The notes: generated from the letters alone by a model not told the origin. A stretch of 64,000 nucleotides of DNA from Curtobacterium sp. S6 (GCF_000710345.2 NZ_JHEL01000015.1:1178001-1242000), one strand, 5' to 3'; shown: positions 43,048 to 51,510, counted from the first letter of the stretch. Program-made: numbers and translations.

Positions 43048-44010
43048 ATGAACGAGCACACGATGGACCAACGCCAAACCCTCCCCGACCTCTACGACGT
43101 CGACCGCCTCTACGCGGTGGCGCGCATGTATTACGAGGACGGCAAGGGTCAATCCGCCATCGCGGAGGCCTTTAAGGTGTCTCGACCCACGGTCAGCCGC
43201 ATGCTCTCGCAGGCCAGGTCCATGGGCATGGTCCAGATCCGGGTGATTCATCCCGACGCCGAGGGCCGCTCCGACCTGGCCGATCACCTTCGCGCCGCGC
43301 TCCAGCTGGACGAGGTCTACCTCGCCAAGGGCATGCAACCGGCCACCATGGGACAGGGAATGCTTCCGCCGGTCCAACGCGCCCTGGACGACATGCACCT
43401 CGGCAACGGCGACGCCCTGGTGGTCTCCTCCGGCATGGCCCTGTACGGGATCGCCCAGATGCACCTGTCCCGGATGGACGGGGTTAAATTGGTCCCTTCC
43501 GTGGGTGGGGTCTCCGAGCCCGAGGCGTGGCACCAAACGAACGAAATCGTGCGCATGCTCGCCCAGACCACGGGAAGCCAATACTCCCCACTGTTCGCCA
43601 GCGCCGTGCCGTCCAAGAGCATCTACCAGGCGTTGCAGAGGGACGAGTCCTTCGCCGAGGTTCGCCGCCTCTGGAGCTCGGCCAAGGGCGCGCTCGTGGG
43701 CGTCGGCTCCCCGACCACCGGGCGGACCTCGCTGGCCTCCTCCATCCCGAAGGACAGCCTCACCGATTCGATCGGCGACGTCTGCCTGCACTTCTACAAC
43801 CGCGACGGGCGCGAACTGTCCTTTCCCGGGTCCGAGAGGACCGTGCGCATTCCCACCAAGGACCTCTCCGCGATTCCGTACTCGACGGCGGTCGCCGTGG
43901 GCGAGGAGAAGAGCTGGTCGATCATCGTGGCCGCCTCGATGCGCCACTTCCGCCGACTGGTCACGGACGAAGCCACCGCGACCCGAATTCTGCGCGCGCT
44001 CCAGGGCTAA
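43048..44010 (+). CDS. SorC/DeoR-type transcriptional regulator of polyol genes
   Basis: This is a 320-residue regulator. The N-terminal helix-turn-helix is GKGQSAIAEAFKVSRPTVSR (about residues 33-52). The remainder is the sugar-phosphate sensor domain of the SorC family, with LVVSSGMALYGIA, LVPSVGGVSEPE and GALVGVGSPTTG. EryD, the erythritol regulator, belongs to this family, which fits the surrounding tetritol genes. The start is the ATG at 43048; an internal ATG at 43063 is possible. No SD is seen. It is divergent from the dehydrogenase operon and followed by a terminator. Confidence 0.9.
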   Translation: MNEHTMDQRQTLPDLYDVDRLYAVARMYYEDGKGQSAIAEAFKVSRPTVSRMLSQARSMGMVQIRVIHPDAEGRSDLADHLRAALQLDEVYLAKGMQPATMGQGMLPPVQRALDDMHLGNGDALVVSSGMALYGIAQMHLSRMDGVKLVPSVGGVSEPEAWHQTNEIVRMLAQTTGSQYSPLFASAVPSKSIYQALQRDESFAEVRRLWSSAKGALVGVGSPTTGRTSLASSIPKDSLTDSIGDVCLHFYNRDGRELSFPGSERTVRIPTKDLSAIPYSTAVAVGEEKSWSIIVAASMRHFRRLVTDEATATRILRALQG

Positions 44011-44022
44011 GCACCGCGGCGT

Positions 44023-44065
44023 GCGAAGGGGCCGGCCGAACGACAAGTTCGAGCGGCCCCTTCGC
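44023..44065. terminator. Hairpin terminator between the SorC gene and the catabolic operon
   Basis: A 12-bp stem (GCGAAGGGGCCG, 44023-44034, with 44054-44065), extended inside by GAA/TTC, lies between the convergent ends of the two units. Confidence 0.75.
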
Positions 44066-44105
44066 GCCGATGGCCTTCCCACGGGGGGGGCCGTGGAAAC
44101 ACCGG

Positions 44106-44864
44106 TTATTCCGGTGTCGGCAACCGAATCGTCCGCCCACCGTCGAGCACGATGACCTCGCCGCTCAGAAACGCCGAGCGATCCCCACCCAAAAAGACCG
44201 CGAGGTCCCCGACATCAGCCGGTTGGCCAAGCCGTCCGATGGGATGGAGGTTGAAAAGGGCCGTCCGAGCCGCGGCGGGATCCTTCTTGGAATCCAGGTA
44301 CGTTTCGCTGAGTTCCGAGGTGATCCACCCCGGAGCAATCGCGTTACACCGGATGCCCAGCGGGCCCAGATCGATCGCCATGGCTCGCGTCATGCCGTGC
44401 ACCGCGGCCTTCGACGCCGCATAGGCGGCATGCGCGGGGTTCGTGAGTATGCCCTCGACCGATCCGATATTGATAATGCTTCCCCCGCCCCTCTCCCGGA
44501 GGTGCGCCACGACGGCCTGGGACAAGAAGAGAGGGGCGGTCACGTTGACCGCATCCATGCGCTGCCAGTCCTTCAGTGGCAACTCCGAGATGTGGTGCTC
44601 CGCCATGAATCCCGCGTTATTGACCAGGATGTCGAGCGCGCCGAAGGCCTGGGCGGCCTGCTCCGCCACGTCCGCCAGCGCCTCCGAATCGGACAGGTCT
44701 ACGACCACATGTGCGACGTCGGGACGGGCTTGCAGGTCGGCGTCCAGGGGTGAGCGCTGGGCGATGACCACCTGGGCGCCCTCCTCGAGGAATCTTTCCA
44801 CGATCCCACGCCCAATCCCCTGGCCTCCGCCGGTGACGAGGGCAACCTTTTCTGTCAGTTGCAT
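44106..44864 (-). CDS. SDR-family oxidoreductase
   Basis: This is a 252-residue classical short-chain dehydrogenase. TGGGQGIGRGI (residues 11-21) binds the cofactor, NNAG follows, Ser is in NIGSVEG, and AYAASKAAVHG gives the catalytic Tyr and Lys. The substrate is unknown. It is the last gene of the catabolic operon, six bases after the preceding SDR. Two different SDRs in tandem suggest two alcohol/ketone steps or a dehydrogenase plus a reductase in the same pathway. The residue after the second strand (AQRSPLDAD) is basic, so NADP use is possible. Confidence 0.87.
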   Translation of the reverse strand: MQLTEKVALVTGGGQGIGRGIVERFLEEGAQVVIAQRSPLDADLQARPDVAHVVVDLSDSEALADVAEQAAQAFGALDILVNNAGFMAEHHISELPLKDWQRMDAVNVTAPLFLSQAVVAHLRERGGGSIINIGSVEGILTNPAHAAYAASKAAVHGMTRAMAIDLGPLGIRCNAIAPGWITSELSETYLDSKKDPAAARTALFNLHPIGRLGQPADVGDLAVFLGGDRSAFLSGEVIVLDGGRTIRLPTPE

Positions 44865-44870
44865 GATCCC

Positions 44871-45635
44871 TCAGCTTCCTACCGGCTTCGCACCGGTCAC
44901 TTCGATGGTTTCACCCGCGATGTACCGCGATTCATCGGAGGCCAGGAACAAGATGACGTCAGCGATGTCTTCCGGCTCCGCGACACGTCCCAACGGGACG
45001 GTTTGCCCCAGGTCATCGATGGCACTTTGCGGGTCGAGACCCCGCCGCTCGAAACCCGACCGCAGCATCGGCGTATTGATCTCATGTGGGCACACGGCGT
45101 TGACGCGGATTCCATCCGGCGCGTGGTCCCGGCCGAGGCTCTTGGTGAAAGAAGCAACGGCGCCTTTGCTCGTGCAATAGGCGATGTGGCCAGGGCCAGG
45201 ATAAACACCCCATACGGAAGAGGTGTTGACAATCGCACCGCCGTTGGCCTTCATCAACGGGATGGCCGCGCGACAGATGTAGAACATCGCGGTGAGGTTG
45301 ACGTCGAGCGCCATATGCCACATGTCGTCGGTTGTTTCGAGGATCGTGCCCCGAGGGATAATTCCGGCATTATTCGCGACAATATCGAGTCGACCGAATT
45401 CCTGCTCCGCCAGATTCACGAGCTCTCGGCAGTGCTCGGGATCGCGGATGTCGCCCGCTAAATAAGCGGCCTTGCCATTCCGGGCGCGGATTTCCCGGAC
45501 AAGTTCCCCGGTCCGTTCTTCGGCGAGATCGCTCAGCACCACCGCGGCGCCCTCGTCCACGAGCTTCCGTACCAGGGCCTGGCCGACGCCGCCGGCCGCA
45601 CCGGTCACCAAGGCGACCTTGTTTTCGTAACGCAT
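44871..45635 (-). CDS. SDR-family oxidoreductase
   Basis: This is a 254-residue classical short-chain dehydrogenase with TGAAGGVGQAL, an acidic LSDLAEER after strand 2 (favouring NAD), NNAG, SSVWG and the catalytic AYCTSKGAVAS. The C-terminal YIAGETIEVTGAKPVGS closes the fold. It is separated from the 91-residue gene by three bases and from the second SDR by six, so all are co-transcribed. The substrate is unknown; the operon context suggests oxidation of a hydroxy intermediate. Confidence 0.87.
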   Translation of the reverse strand: MRYENKVALVTGAAGGVGQALVRKLVDEGAAVVLSDLAEERTGELVREIRARNGKAAYLAGDIRDPEHCRELVNLAEQEFGRLDIVANNAGIIPRGTILETTDDMWHMALDVNLTAMFYICRAAIPLMKANGGAIVNTSSVWGVYPGPGHIAYCTSKGAVASFTKSLGRDHAPDGIRVNAVCPHEINTPMLRSGFERRGLDPQSAIDDLGQTVPLGRVAEPEDIADVILFLASDESRYIAGETIEVTGAKPVGS

Positions 45636-45638
45636 CGT

Positions 45639-45914
45639 CTATCTTTCTCCTTGTTCATCGAATGTCGCCAGTTGGTCCAGGCACCTTCGGGTGAGGCTCC
45701 GGCTCATACCGGCCTTTTGCGCGATCGCAGCGATCGCTACGCGTCGCGCTGCGGTCGCGGGCCCGCGCACGGTGCCTGCCCCACCGATGGATGGTTCCGC
45801 CTCAACCGCCGAGGCCACGCGCTGAACGGCCCAGCGAGGAACTCGCGGTCGGGCCTCGAAGGTTCCCGCTCGAATCAGCGGCCGTGCTTCCGTGATGTTT
45901 TCAGCAGGCCTCAT
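45639..45914 (-). CDS. 91-residue protein of unknown function in the monooxygenase operon
   Basis: This small basic protein starts at the ATG at 45914, which overlaps the riboflavin kinase stop as ATGA. It ends three bases before the next SDR gene. No membrane helix, signal or known motif is seen. The middle is Ala/Arg-rich (PATAARRVAIAAIAQKAGMSR) and the end LTRRCLDQLATFDEQGER looks helical. The short helix-turn-like AIAAIAQKAGMSRSLTRRCLDQL could be a degenerate DNA- or protein-binding element. The frame is open further upstream but there overlaps the kinase. The tight coupling on both sides supports a real gene, yet the function is unknown. Confidence 0.55.
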   Translation of the reverse strand: MRPAENITEARPLIRAGTFEARPRVPRWAVQRVASAVEAEPSIGGAGTVRGPATAARRVAIAAIAQKAGMSRSLTRRCLDQLATFDEQGER

Positions 45915-46366
45915 GAGGTGAGACCCGTCGCCACTGCCACGCGTTCTTCGTCCCATCGCTGTGGACCGAGGCGGCCAACACCCACGGTGGTCTCCCACGA
46001 TTCCCGCGCCACCAGGACGTGGGCCACGTCGCCGTGCATCTGGTCGATCAGCTCTTGGGCGGTGCGGAAGGGAATCTGTTCTCTGAGGAAAGCCTTCAGG
46101 TCCACGCGCAATTCGGTGCCGTAGAGATCGCCGGTGTACCCGATGACGTGCGCCTCCAACAAGCGCTCCGTCGATTCCGCGTAGAACGTGCTCCTCCGTC
46201 CGATGGACACGGCGGCCGGGTAGCGGACCCCGCTGGGTAGCCACACCGTTCCGGCCCAGACGCCGTCGATATCTTCTCCGCCCTCGAGCGCAATATTGGC
46301 CGTGGGGAATCCCAGGAGTCGGCCCCGTTGATCCCCCGGAACCACTCGTCCGGTAATCGTGGTCAT
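45911..46366 (-). CDS. Stand-alone riboflavin kinase (flavokinase domain only)
   Basis: This 151-residue protein is the C-terminal half of a RibF-type enzyme, the ATP-dependent kinase that turns riboflavin into FMN, without the FAD synthetase half. GRVVPGDQRGRLLGFPTANI (residues 6-25) holds the G-x-x-LG-x-PTAN motif that binds ATP and Mg. VWAGTVWLPSGVRYPAAVSIGR and EAHVIGYTGDLYGTELRVDLKAFLR complete the fold. AAGGAGG lies eight bases before the ATG. It lies in an operon with an FMN-dependent monooxygenase and a flavin reductase, so it probably supplies FMN to that pathway. An ordinary ribF is expected elsewhere in the genome. Confidence 0.87.
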   Translation of the reverse strand: MTTITGRVVPGDQRGRLLGFPTANIALEGGEDIDGVWAGTVWLPSGVRYPAAVSIGRRSTFYAESTERLLEAHVIGYTGDLYGTELRVDLKAFLREQIPFRTAQELIDQMHGDVAHVLVARESWETTVGVGRLGPQRWDEERVAVATGLTS

Positions 46367-46378
46367 CTCGCCGCCTCC

Positions 46379-47713
46379 TTAACTATTCGCCCTGTGGACT
46401 GCTCCGGCGCGTCCGGAGCCGGTCCCGCGCTCGGTGTCCTCGATCTCTCGCGCCACCCGGAAGCCGCTCTCGATCGCGCCGTCGATGAAGCCGGCCCAGA
46501 TATTGGCGAAGTCCCCGCTGGCAAAGTGGACCCGACCTTCAGCCGTACTCATCTGCTCGTGATAATTCGTGAACTGCCCCGGGCGGCTGATCATCCACGT
46601 CTCTCCGGCCCATTCGTCAGCCATCCAGTCATGACCGGTGACCTCAAGGATCTCGAGGTCGTCTCGCCAGGCCCCCACGGCCTCGCGCACCTGGTCGATG
46701 TCCTCGATGTCAAGACGGGTCGAGTCGGCACCAAATGCCACGAGCACGGCGTCGTCCTCCCCCACGTACTCGGTACGAATCACCGACAGCGGGTGTCTCG
46801 GTGTCGAATAGGCGAAGAACGGTTCGATCGGCCCCTTGACCCGGATCCAGACCTTGAGGCCCTGCGAGGCGGTTTTCTCCTCGGAGGACGCTTTCTTCGC
46901 GGCGGACAGCTCCGGCGAATACTCGATGCGGTCCAGGACGTTCTGGGGCAGGGTCACCACGACGTCGCGCGCCCGGACTTCCTCGCCTTCCCCGAACACG
47001 ACGGTCGCGGAGTCGTCGTCCTGGCGGATGGCCACCGCGGGGCTACCGAGCCGGATTTCGGCCCCGGACTCTTCCGCGATGTGAGCCGCGAGCGTCTTGG
47101 TTCCTTCCGTGAGACGGAAGATCGCCGTGGATTCGTGCATCAGTTTCCAGTGGCCCGCCGCGGCGGCGGTCCACCGCAAACCGTTGACGAAACTGCTATG
47201 GTCCGGGGGCCCATTAAAGTGCCCGACCCACGCGGCGGCATTTGCGTCCCGTTCCTCGGGAGGAAGGTTGAGGTCGTCGAGCCTCTCCTGGAGAGTCACG
47301 GCGTCGGCCTCGGCGAGCTTCTCGTTCGAGAGCGGCCGATCCGGGCGCGGGATCCAGTCCGTCGTTTCTTCCAGGAGCCGAGTCATCCCGGGATCGATGA
47401 GGTCCATGAATTCCTCGAGGTCTCCCGTCTCCACGCGGCCTCCGGCGTGCCAATAGGTTCGCTCGGCGCGCGGGCCGCGCGTGACCTCGAGGCCATACCG
47501 GCTGATTTCGGACCAGACGTGGGGCTGTGTCCAGTGAACCCAGGTTCCGCCGAGTTCGAGGTCGCGCCCCAAACGATGGTCCGTCCAGGTGCGTCCGCCG
47601 ATGCGGTCTCTTGCCTCGAGGACCAACACCTTTTTGTTCTTGCGTCCAAGCTCCCGTGCCGCGACCAAGCCCGCGAATCCGGCGCCGATGACGACTACGT
47701 CGTATGTCTGCAT
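46379..47713 (-). CDS. FAD-dependent amine oxidase (monoamine oxidase-like)
   Basis: This is a 444-residue flavoprotein of the monoamine oxidase family. VVVIGAGFAGLVAARELG (residues 7-24) is the dinucleotide-binding motif, followed by LEARDRIGGRTWT and LGGTWVHW, and near the C terminus FASGDFANIWAGFIDGAIESG closes the FAD site. No signal peptide is seen, so it is cytosolic. The reaction would oxidise an amine to an imine, which hydrolyses to an aldehyde; the aldehyde dehydrogenase gene directly upstream could then act. The ATG at 47713 is chosen over the GTG at 47716 by its distance from AAGGAG. The substrate is unknown. Confidence 0.87.
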   Translation of the reverse strand: MQTYDVVVIGAGFAGLVAARELGRKNKKVLVLEARDRIGGRTWTDHRLGRDLELGGTWVHWTQPHVWSEISRYGLEVTRGPRAERTYWHAGGRVETGDLEEFMDLIDPGMTRLLEETTDWIPRPDRPLSNEKLAEADAVTLQERLDDLNLPPEERDANAAAWVGHFNGPPDHSSFVNGLRWTAAAAGHWKLMHESTAIFRLTEGTKTLAAHIAEESGAEIRLGSPAVAIRQDDDSATVVFGEGEEVRARDVVVTLPQNVLDRIEYSPELSAAKKASSEEKTASQGLKVWIRVKGPIEPFFAYSTPRHPLSVIRTEYVGEDDAVLVAFGADSTRLDIEDIDQVREAVGAWRDDLEILEVTGHDWMADEWAGETWMISRPGQFTNYHEQMSTAEGRVHFASGDFANIWAGFIDGAIESGFRVAREIEDTERGTGSGRAGAVHRANS

Positions 47714-47749
47714 CACATTCTCCTTCTCTGTTGCTGTCCGGTCGCGGTG

Positions 47750-49354
47750 CTACTGGGTCGCAGGCAGGACGTACTCGCCGTTGACGCGACGGACCAGGTG
47801 CCAGGGATTCGAGTCCAACAGGCTCTGGGGCAGGAGCGTCTCGGGCGTGGATTGAAAGACCACGGGCCGAAGGAAACGGTCGATGGCCAGGGTTCCGACC
47901 GACGTCGAGCGGCCGTCCGATGTCGCGGGGAACGGTCCTCCGTGAACCATGGCGTCACCCACGTCAACGCCCGTCGGCCACGCGTTGAATAGAACCCGAC
48001 CGGCCGTGAACTGGACCGCCGTGACGAGGTCTTGCGCAAAACGAATGTCCTGAACGTCTTCTGGGTCCACGTGCAACGTCGCGGTGAGCTGCCCCTCCGT
48101 CGCCCCAACCGCCTGGAGCAGATCGTCCTCGGATGCATACCTGATGATCAGGCAGAAGGCCCCGAAGACTTCGGCCGAGAGCTCGGGACGATGGCGAAAA
48201 TTCTCGGCCGTGGTCCGGTATACGGCCGGGGCCGGGGCGTTCTCCGTGTCGCCTTCCTGGCCTCGGGCGATCAGCTCGACCCCTTCCACGTCGACGATGT
48301 GATGTTCGCCGTTGATGCGGGATCGGCAGATACCCTCGGTCAACATGGGAAGCCCACACGTCCGGGTGAGTTCCTCGATGACGAGGTCGATCAAGCGGTC
48401 CCCCTCGGGACCCTCCGGAACCCACAGAAGCCCGGGAGCCGTGCACAGTTGCCCCGCCGATCCATTGAGGGAACCGACGAACCCCTGCGCGAGTGCCCCG
48501 GCATTCTCGCGGATCGCGGACGGAAGGACGTAGACCGGGTTGATCGAGCTCATTTCCGCATACACAGGGATCGGCACCGGACGAGCCGCGGCCGTCTCCA
48601 TGAGCGAAACACCCGCGGATCGCGAGCCGGTGAAGCCCACGGCCTTGATGCGCGGATCGGCCGCCAGCCGTTGACCGACGGTGCTTCCCGACCCGTAGAT
48701 CAACGAGAACGTTCCGGGCGGGAGTCCTGCCGATGCCACCGCGTCCGCGATGACCTGCCCGACGATGCGGCTCGTGGCGGGATGCGCGTTGTGGGCCTTG
48801 AAGACGACGGGGCAACCGGCCGCGAGTGCCGATGCCGTGTCGCCTCCGGCGACCGAGAAGGCGAGGGGGAAGTTCGAGGCCCCAAAAACGGCCACCGGGC
48901 CGAGGGGGAGCTTGACCTGGCGAAGGTCCGGTCGGGGCAACGGCTTCCTGTCCGGAAGGGCCGGTTCGATCCTGGCCCCCAGATAGTCCCCGGCGCGGGC
49001 CACGGTCGCGAAGAGACGTAGCTGGTTGGCTGTGCGGGCCAGTTCCCCGGACAGCCGCCCCTCGGGGAGCCCAGTTTCGCGTTGGGCGGTTTCGACGACC
49101 TGTGCGCCGACGGATTCCAGGCGCTCGGCGATCGATTCCAGGAATGCGCCGCGCGTTTCGGGGTCCGTGGACCGATAGGTCGCGAAGGCCTCGTGGGCCA
49201 GCTCCGTCGCTTCCTCGACTTGCGCCGGGCCCAGAAGCGAGAACTCGTCTCCGATGGCCTGGTTGGTTCGGGGATCCACGCCCCGGACGGTTCCCGCGGT
49301 GCCGGTCACCGAACGGCCACCGATGAGCGAACCCTGAGTGGTTGTCGTCGTCAT
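47750..49354 (-). CDS. Aldehyde dehydrogenase, 2-oxoglutarate-semialdehyde (2,5-dioxovalerate) dehydrogenase-like
   Basis: This is a 534-residue NAD(P)-dependent aldehyde dehydrogenase. FGASNFPLAFSVAGGDTASA and the cofactor loop GFTGSRSAG are followed by the catalytic Glu in YAEMSSINP and the catalytic Cys in SAGQLCTAPG. The length and these segments match ketoglutarate-semialdehyde dehydrogenases, which make 2-oxoglutarate. The product would enter the TCA cycle. Whether the natural aldehyde here is that compound is inferred. A strong hairpin abuts the start codon and covers the SD. It lies 33 bases upstream of the amine oxidase gene. Confidence 0.88.
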   Translation of the reverse strand: MTTTTTQGSLIGGRSVTGTAGTVRGVDPRTNQAIGDEFSLLGPAQVEEATELAHEAFATYRSTDPETRGAFLESIAERLESVGAQVVETAQRETGLPEGRLSGELARTANQLRLFATVARAGDYLGARIEPALPDRKPLPRPDLRQVKLPLGPVAVFGASNFPLAFSVAGGDTASALAAGCPVVFKAHNAHPATSRIVGQVIADAVASAGLPPGTFSLIYGSGSTVGQRLAADPRIKAVGFTGSRSAGVSLMETAAARPVPIPVYAEMSSINPVYVLPSAIRENAGALAQGFVGSLNGSAGQLCTAPGLLWVPEGPEGDRLIDLVIEELTRTCGLPMLTEGICRSRINGEHHIVDVEGVELIARGQEGDTENAPAPAVYRTTAENFRHRPELSAEVFGAFCLIIRYASEDDLLQAVGATEGQLTATLHVDPEDVQDIRFAQDLVTAVQFTAGRVLFNAWPTGVDVGDAMVHGGPFPATSDGRSTSVGTLAIDRFLRPVVFQSTPETLLPQSLLDSNPWHLVRRVNGEYVLPATQ

Positions 49355-49401
49355 GATTCTTCCTCCTTCGCCGATCCCACGACGGCGAAGACGGAAGAAT
49401 C
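49355..49401 (-). promoter_or_regulatory. Hairpin covering the SD of the aldehyde dehydrogenase gene
   Basis: On the minus strand GATTCTTCC-GT-CTTCGCCG pairs with CGGCGAAG-GA-GGAAGAATC across a nine-base loop. The right arm contains the SD (GGAGGAAG) and ends at the base just before the ATG at 49354. It also sits behind the IclR stop, so it could act as a processing or attenuation element. Confidence 0.7.
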
Positions 49402-49410
49402 AGAATCCGA

Positions 49411-50253
49411 TTATGGGGTCGCTTGAATCGACCCCTCGGGAGATTCCCTGTCGTCGTTCGACGTCGCGGAATACAGCAATTTCTTGATGTCGTGGGCCCC
49501 GTTGAGCAAGATCCGCAATTTTTCGTTGCGGAAGCTCACGGAGTCGAATTTGTAGCTCTGGGCCACGAGGGCGACGGCCGCGACCATGACCCCGTGGCTG
49601 TCCTGGATCGGGACGGCCAGCGAGTAAACCCCGTCCTCGAGCTCGTCCTCGATCTCTGCCCAGCCGTTGCCTCGCACGGACGCGAGTTCCTTGACCAGCT
49701 CGTCGAAATCCGTGATCGTCTTGGACGCGATCTTCGTCAGTCCCGAAGCCGCCACCGATCTGAGCTCTTGTTCGCTCAGGTCCGCCAGCACCAATTTCCC
49801 GGTGGCCGAAGCGTGCAAGGGCCATTTCATCCCGCTCATGTCATTGAGCCGCACGGCCATTGTTCTGGGAGACTTCTGCATGACCAGATCGAGATCGCCC
49901 GGCCCCTGCATCACGCTCAGGGTCACGGTTTCCTCGAGGTCCTCGGCGATGCTTTGAACGATGGGTTCCGCCCGGGCAGCGATCCCGACCTTGGGATCCA
50001 CGCTGCGCGCAATGCGAGCAAGGTCCCAGCCCAGCTTGTAGTGGTTGCTCGAACGATCGACGAACCCTTCTTCCTCCAGGGTGAGGAGGATCCGGAAGAC
50101 CGTGGGCCGGGGCAAGTCGACGATTCTCGCGACTTCGCTGGCCGTCACGGGGTCCGCGCTACCGGCCACGGCCCTGATAATCTGTACCGCTCGGGCCACG
50201 GACCGGTTGCCGCCCGTCGTGCCGGAGGTTGCTTCGAGGTCTTTCTCGGTCAT
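49411..50253 (-). CDS. IclR-family transcriptional regulator of the catabolic operon
   Basis: This is a 280-residue regulator. The winged helix-turn-helix (about residues 18-80) includes VTASEVARIVDLPRPTVFRIL followed by EEEGFVDRSSNHYKLG. The C-terminal effector domain shows PLHASATGKLVLADLS and GWAEIEDELEDGVYSLAVPI, typical of IclR proteins that sense aromatic or small acids. It lies inside the operon it probably controls. Two GTTCAT-type palindromes at the operon and transporter promoters are its likely targets. The effector is probably the pathway substrate or an early intermediate; this is inference. Confidence 0.93.
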   Translation of the reverse strand: MTEKDLEATSGTTGGNRSVARAVQIIRAVAGSADPVTASEVARIVDLPRPTVFRILLTLEEEGFVDRSSNHYKLGWDLARIARSVDPKVGIAARAEPIVQSIAEDLEETVTLSVMQGPGDLDLVMQKSPRTMAVRLNDMSGMKWPLHASATGKLVLADLSEQELRSVAASGLTKIASKTITDFDELVKELASVRGNGWAEIEDELEDGVYSLAVPIQDSHGVMVAAVALVAQSYKFDSVSFRNEKLRILLNGAHDIKKLLYSATSNDDRESPEGSIQATP

Positions 50254-50293
50254 TCTGTGGTGGCCTTCCTATCGATTACCACCAGCCTATGGC

Positions 50294-51070
50294 CTAGCTT
50301 CCGTATCTCACGCGGACACCACCCCAACCTTCGAAGACACCTTCCAGGTCGGTCCCGGGCTGCATTTCGATGGCCTCGAGGCAACTGCCGGGAAGGACCA
50401 CGTCGCCTTCCGAAAACGTGATGCCGTAATTCGACAGCCGCCTGCACAACCACGCGATCGCGGAGATGGGACTTCCGTAAATTTCGGAGGTATTGCCGGT
50501 CATGACTGTGCGACCGTCGATGTCGATTCGCCCCGGCGTATCCGCAAGGTTGACCTCGTTCAGGGAACGCGGTTGCGATCCGAGGATGATTGCCCCGGTG
50601 GAGCCGGAATCGGCCAGCGTATCGAAGATGCCGATGTCCCACCCCCGAACCCGTGAGTCGATGATCTCCAAGGCCGGAACCACAAAGTCAGTCGCCCGGA
50701 TCACGTCCGCGGAGGTGGTGTGTCTTCCGCCCAAGGAGCGTTTCAGGACGAAGGCCGGCTCCACCTCGACGAAGGGCTGTATGTAGTTCTCCGACGGGAG
50801 GGTGATGTTCTCGGGGTGGAACTGCTCGGCCATAATGTATCCGAAATCGGGTTGATCAATTCCGAACCGATTCTGCATCGCCTTAGCGATGTTTCCTAGC
50901 TTGAACCCCGCCACTGTGTCTCCGCGCTCGGTCTTCAACCGGACGATTTCCTGTTGAACACGGAAGGCGCGATCGGCCGTCATGCCGGTCTCGTCCGGAA
51001 AAATGCGTTCCATCGGTTCGCGACGATCCGTCGCATCGATGATGGAACGGGCGATTGTCTCGATATCCAT
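50294..51070 (-). CDS. 2-keto-4-pentenoate hydratase/decarboxylase family protein (MhpD-like)
   Basis: This 258-residue enzyme belongs to the family that hydrates 2-hydroxy-dienoates or decarboxylates oxalocrotonate in meta-cleavage pathways. GFKLGNIAKAMQ, FVEVEPAFVLKRSL with the metal-binding Glu-x-Glu, VVPALEIIDSR, and GSPISAIAWLCRRL are the conserved blocks. It implies that ring cleavage or chain oxidation yields an unsaturated keto acid. No extradiol dioxygenase is present here, so the keto acid must come from the monooxygenase route. AGGAGAGTAACCC precedes the ATG at 51070. It follows the SnoaL-like gene by 11 bases. Confidence 0.87.
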   Translation of the reverse strand: MDIETIARSIIDATDRREPMERIFPDETGMTADRAFRVQQEIVRLKTERGDTVAGFKLGNIAKAMQNRFGIDQPDFGYIMAEQFHPENITLPSENYIQPFVEVEPAFVLKRSLGGRHTTSADVIRATDFVVPALEIIDSRVRGWDIGIFDTLADSGSTGAIILGSQPRSLNEVNLADTPGRIDIDGRTVMTGNTSEIYGSPISAIAWLCRRLSNYGITFSEGDVVLPGSCLEAIEMQPGTDLEGVFEGWGGVRVRYGS

Positions 51071-51081
51071 GGGTTACTCTC

Positions 51082-51510
51082 CTAACTGCTCTGTCGCAGG
51101 AAGTCGCCGAGGTGCCAGATCCGCATCGAGGAGAGCAGCTCTCGCGGGTCCCACACCGAAGATTCGTCGATAAGTTTCCCGTCCCGATGCTCGATAAACG
51201 AAGAGCCCATGACCGTCACGGTTCGCCCCGTGGGTGGGACGCCCATGAACTCACCCGTGTGTTTGCCGGTGCTTCGCCACAGGATCGCGATGACGCCGTC
51301 GTCTTCGATCGCGTTGACAACCTCGACCGTGAAATCGCTGAAGGCAGCAGAGGACTGTCGGATCTGCTGGGTAACCTCCTCGATGCCTTCCTCACCGGTT
51401 TTGGAATGACGCCGGTACTCGGGAGCGGCCAGATCCTCGAAGGCCTGGGTATCTCCTTCGCCCCAGGCTCGCGTCCATGCGTCGGTGACCTTATTTAACA
51501 TGTCAGTCAT
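51082..51510 (-). CDS. SnoaL-like/NTF2-fold protein (ester cyclase type)
   Basis: This is a 142-residue NTF2-fold protein. WTRAWGEGDTQAFEDLAAPEYRRH at the start, VVNAIEDDGVIAILWRSTGKHTGEFMG in the middle, and VTVMGSSFIEHRDGKLIDESSVWD at the end are typical of SnoaL-like polyketide cyclase relatives. Such proteins catalyse isomerisation, hydration or ring closure, or bind hydrophobic intermediates. The ATG at 51510 overlaps the flavin reductase stop as ATGA, so both are made together. Its step in the pathway is unknown. Confidence 0.83.
   Translation of the reverse strand: MTDMLNKVTDAWTRAWGEGDTQAFEDLAAPEYRRHSKTGEEGIEEVTQQIRQSSAAFSDFTVEVVNAIEDDGVIAILWRSTGKHTGEFMGVPPTGRTVTVMGSSFIEHRDGKLIDESSVWDPRELLSSMRIWHLGDFLRQSS

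Noticed and set aside
45654-45666. GTTCATCGAATG as a third IclR site near the SDR gene
   Set aside because: Only one arm matches fully, and the bases encode the C terminus of the 91-residue protein, so it is probably chance.
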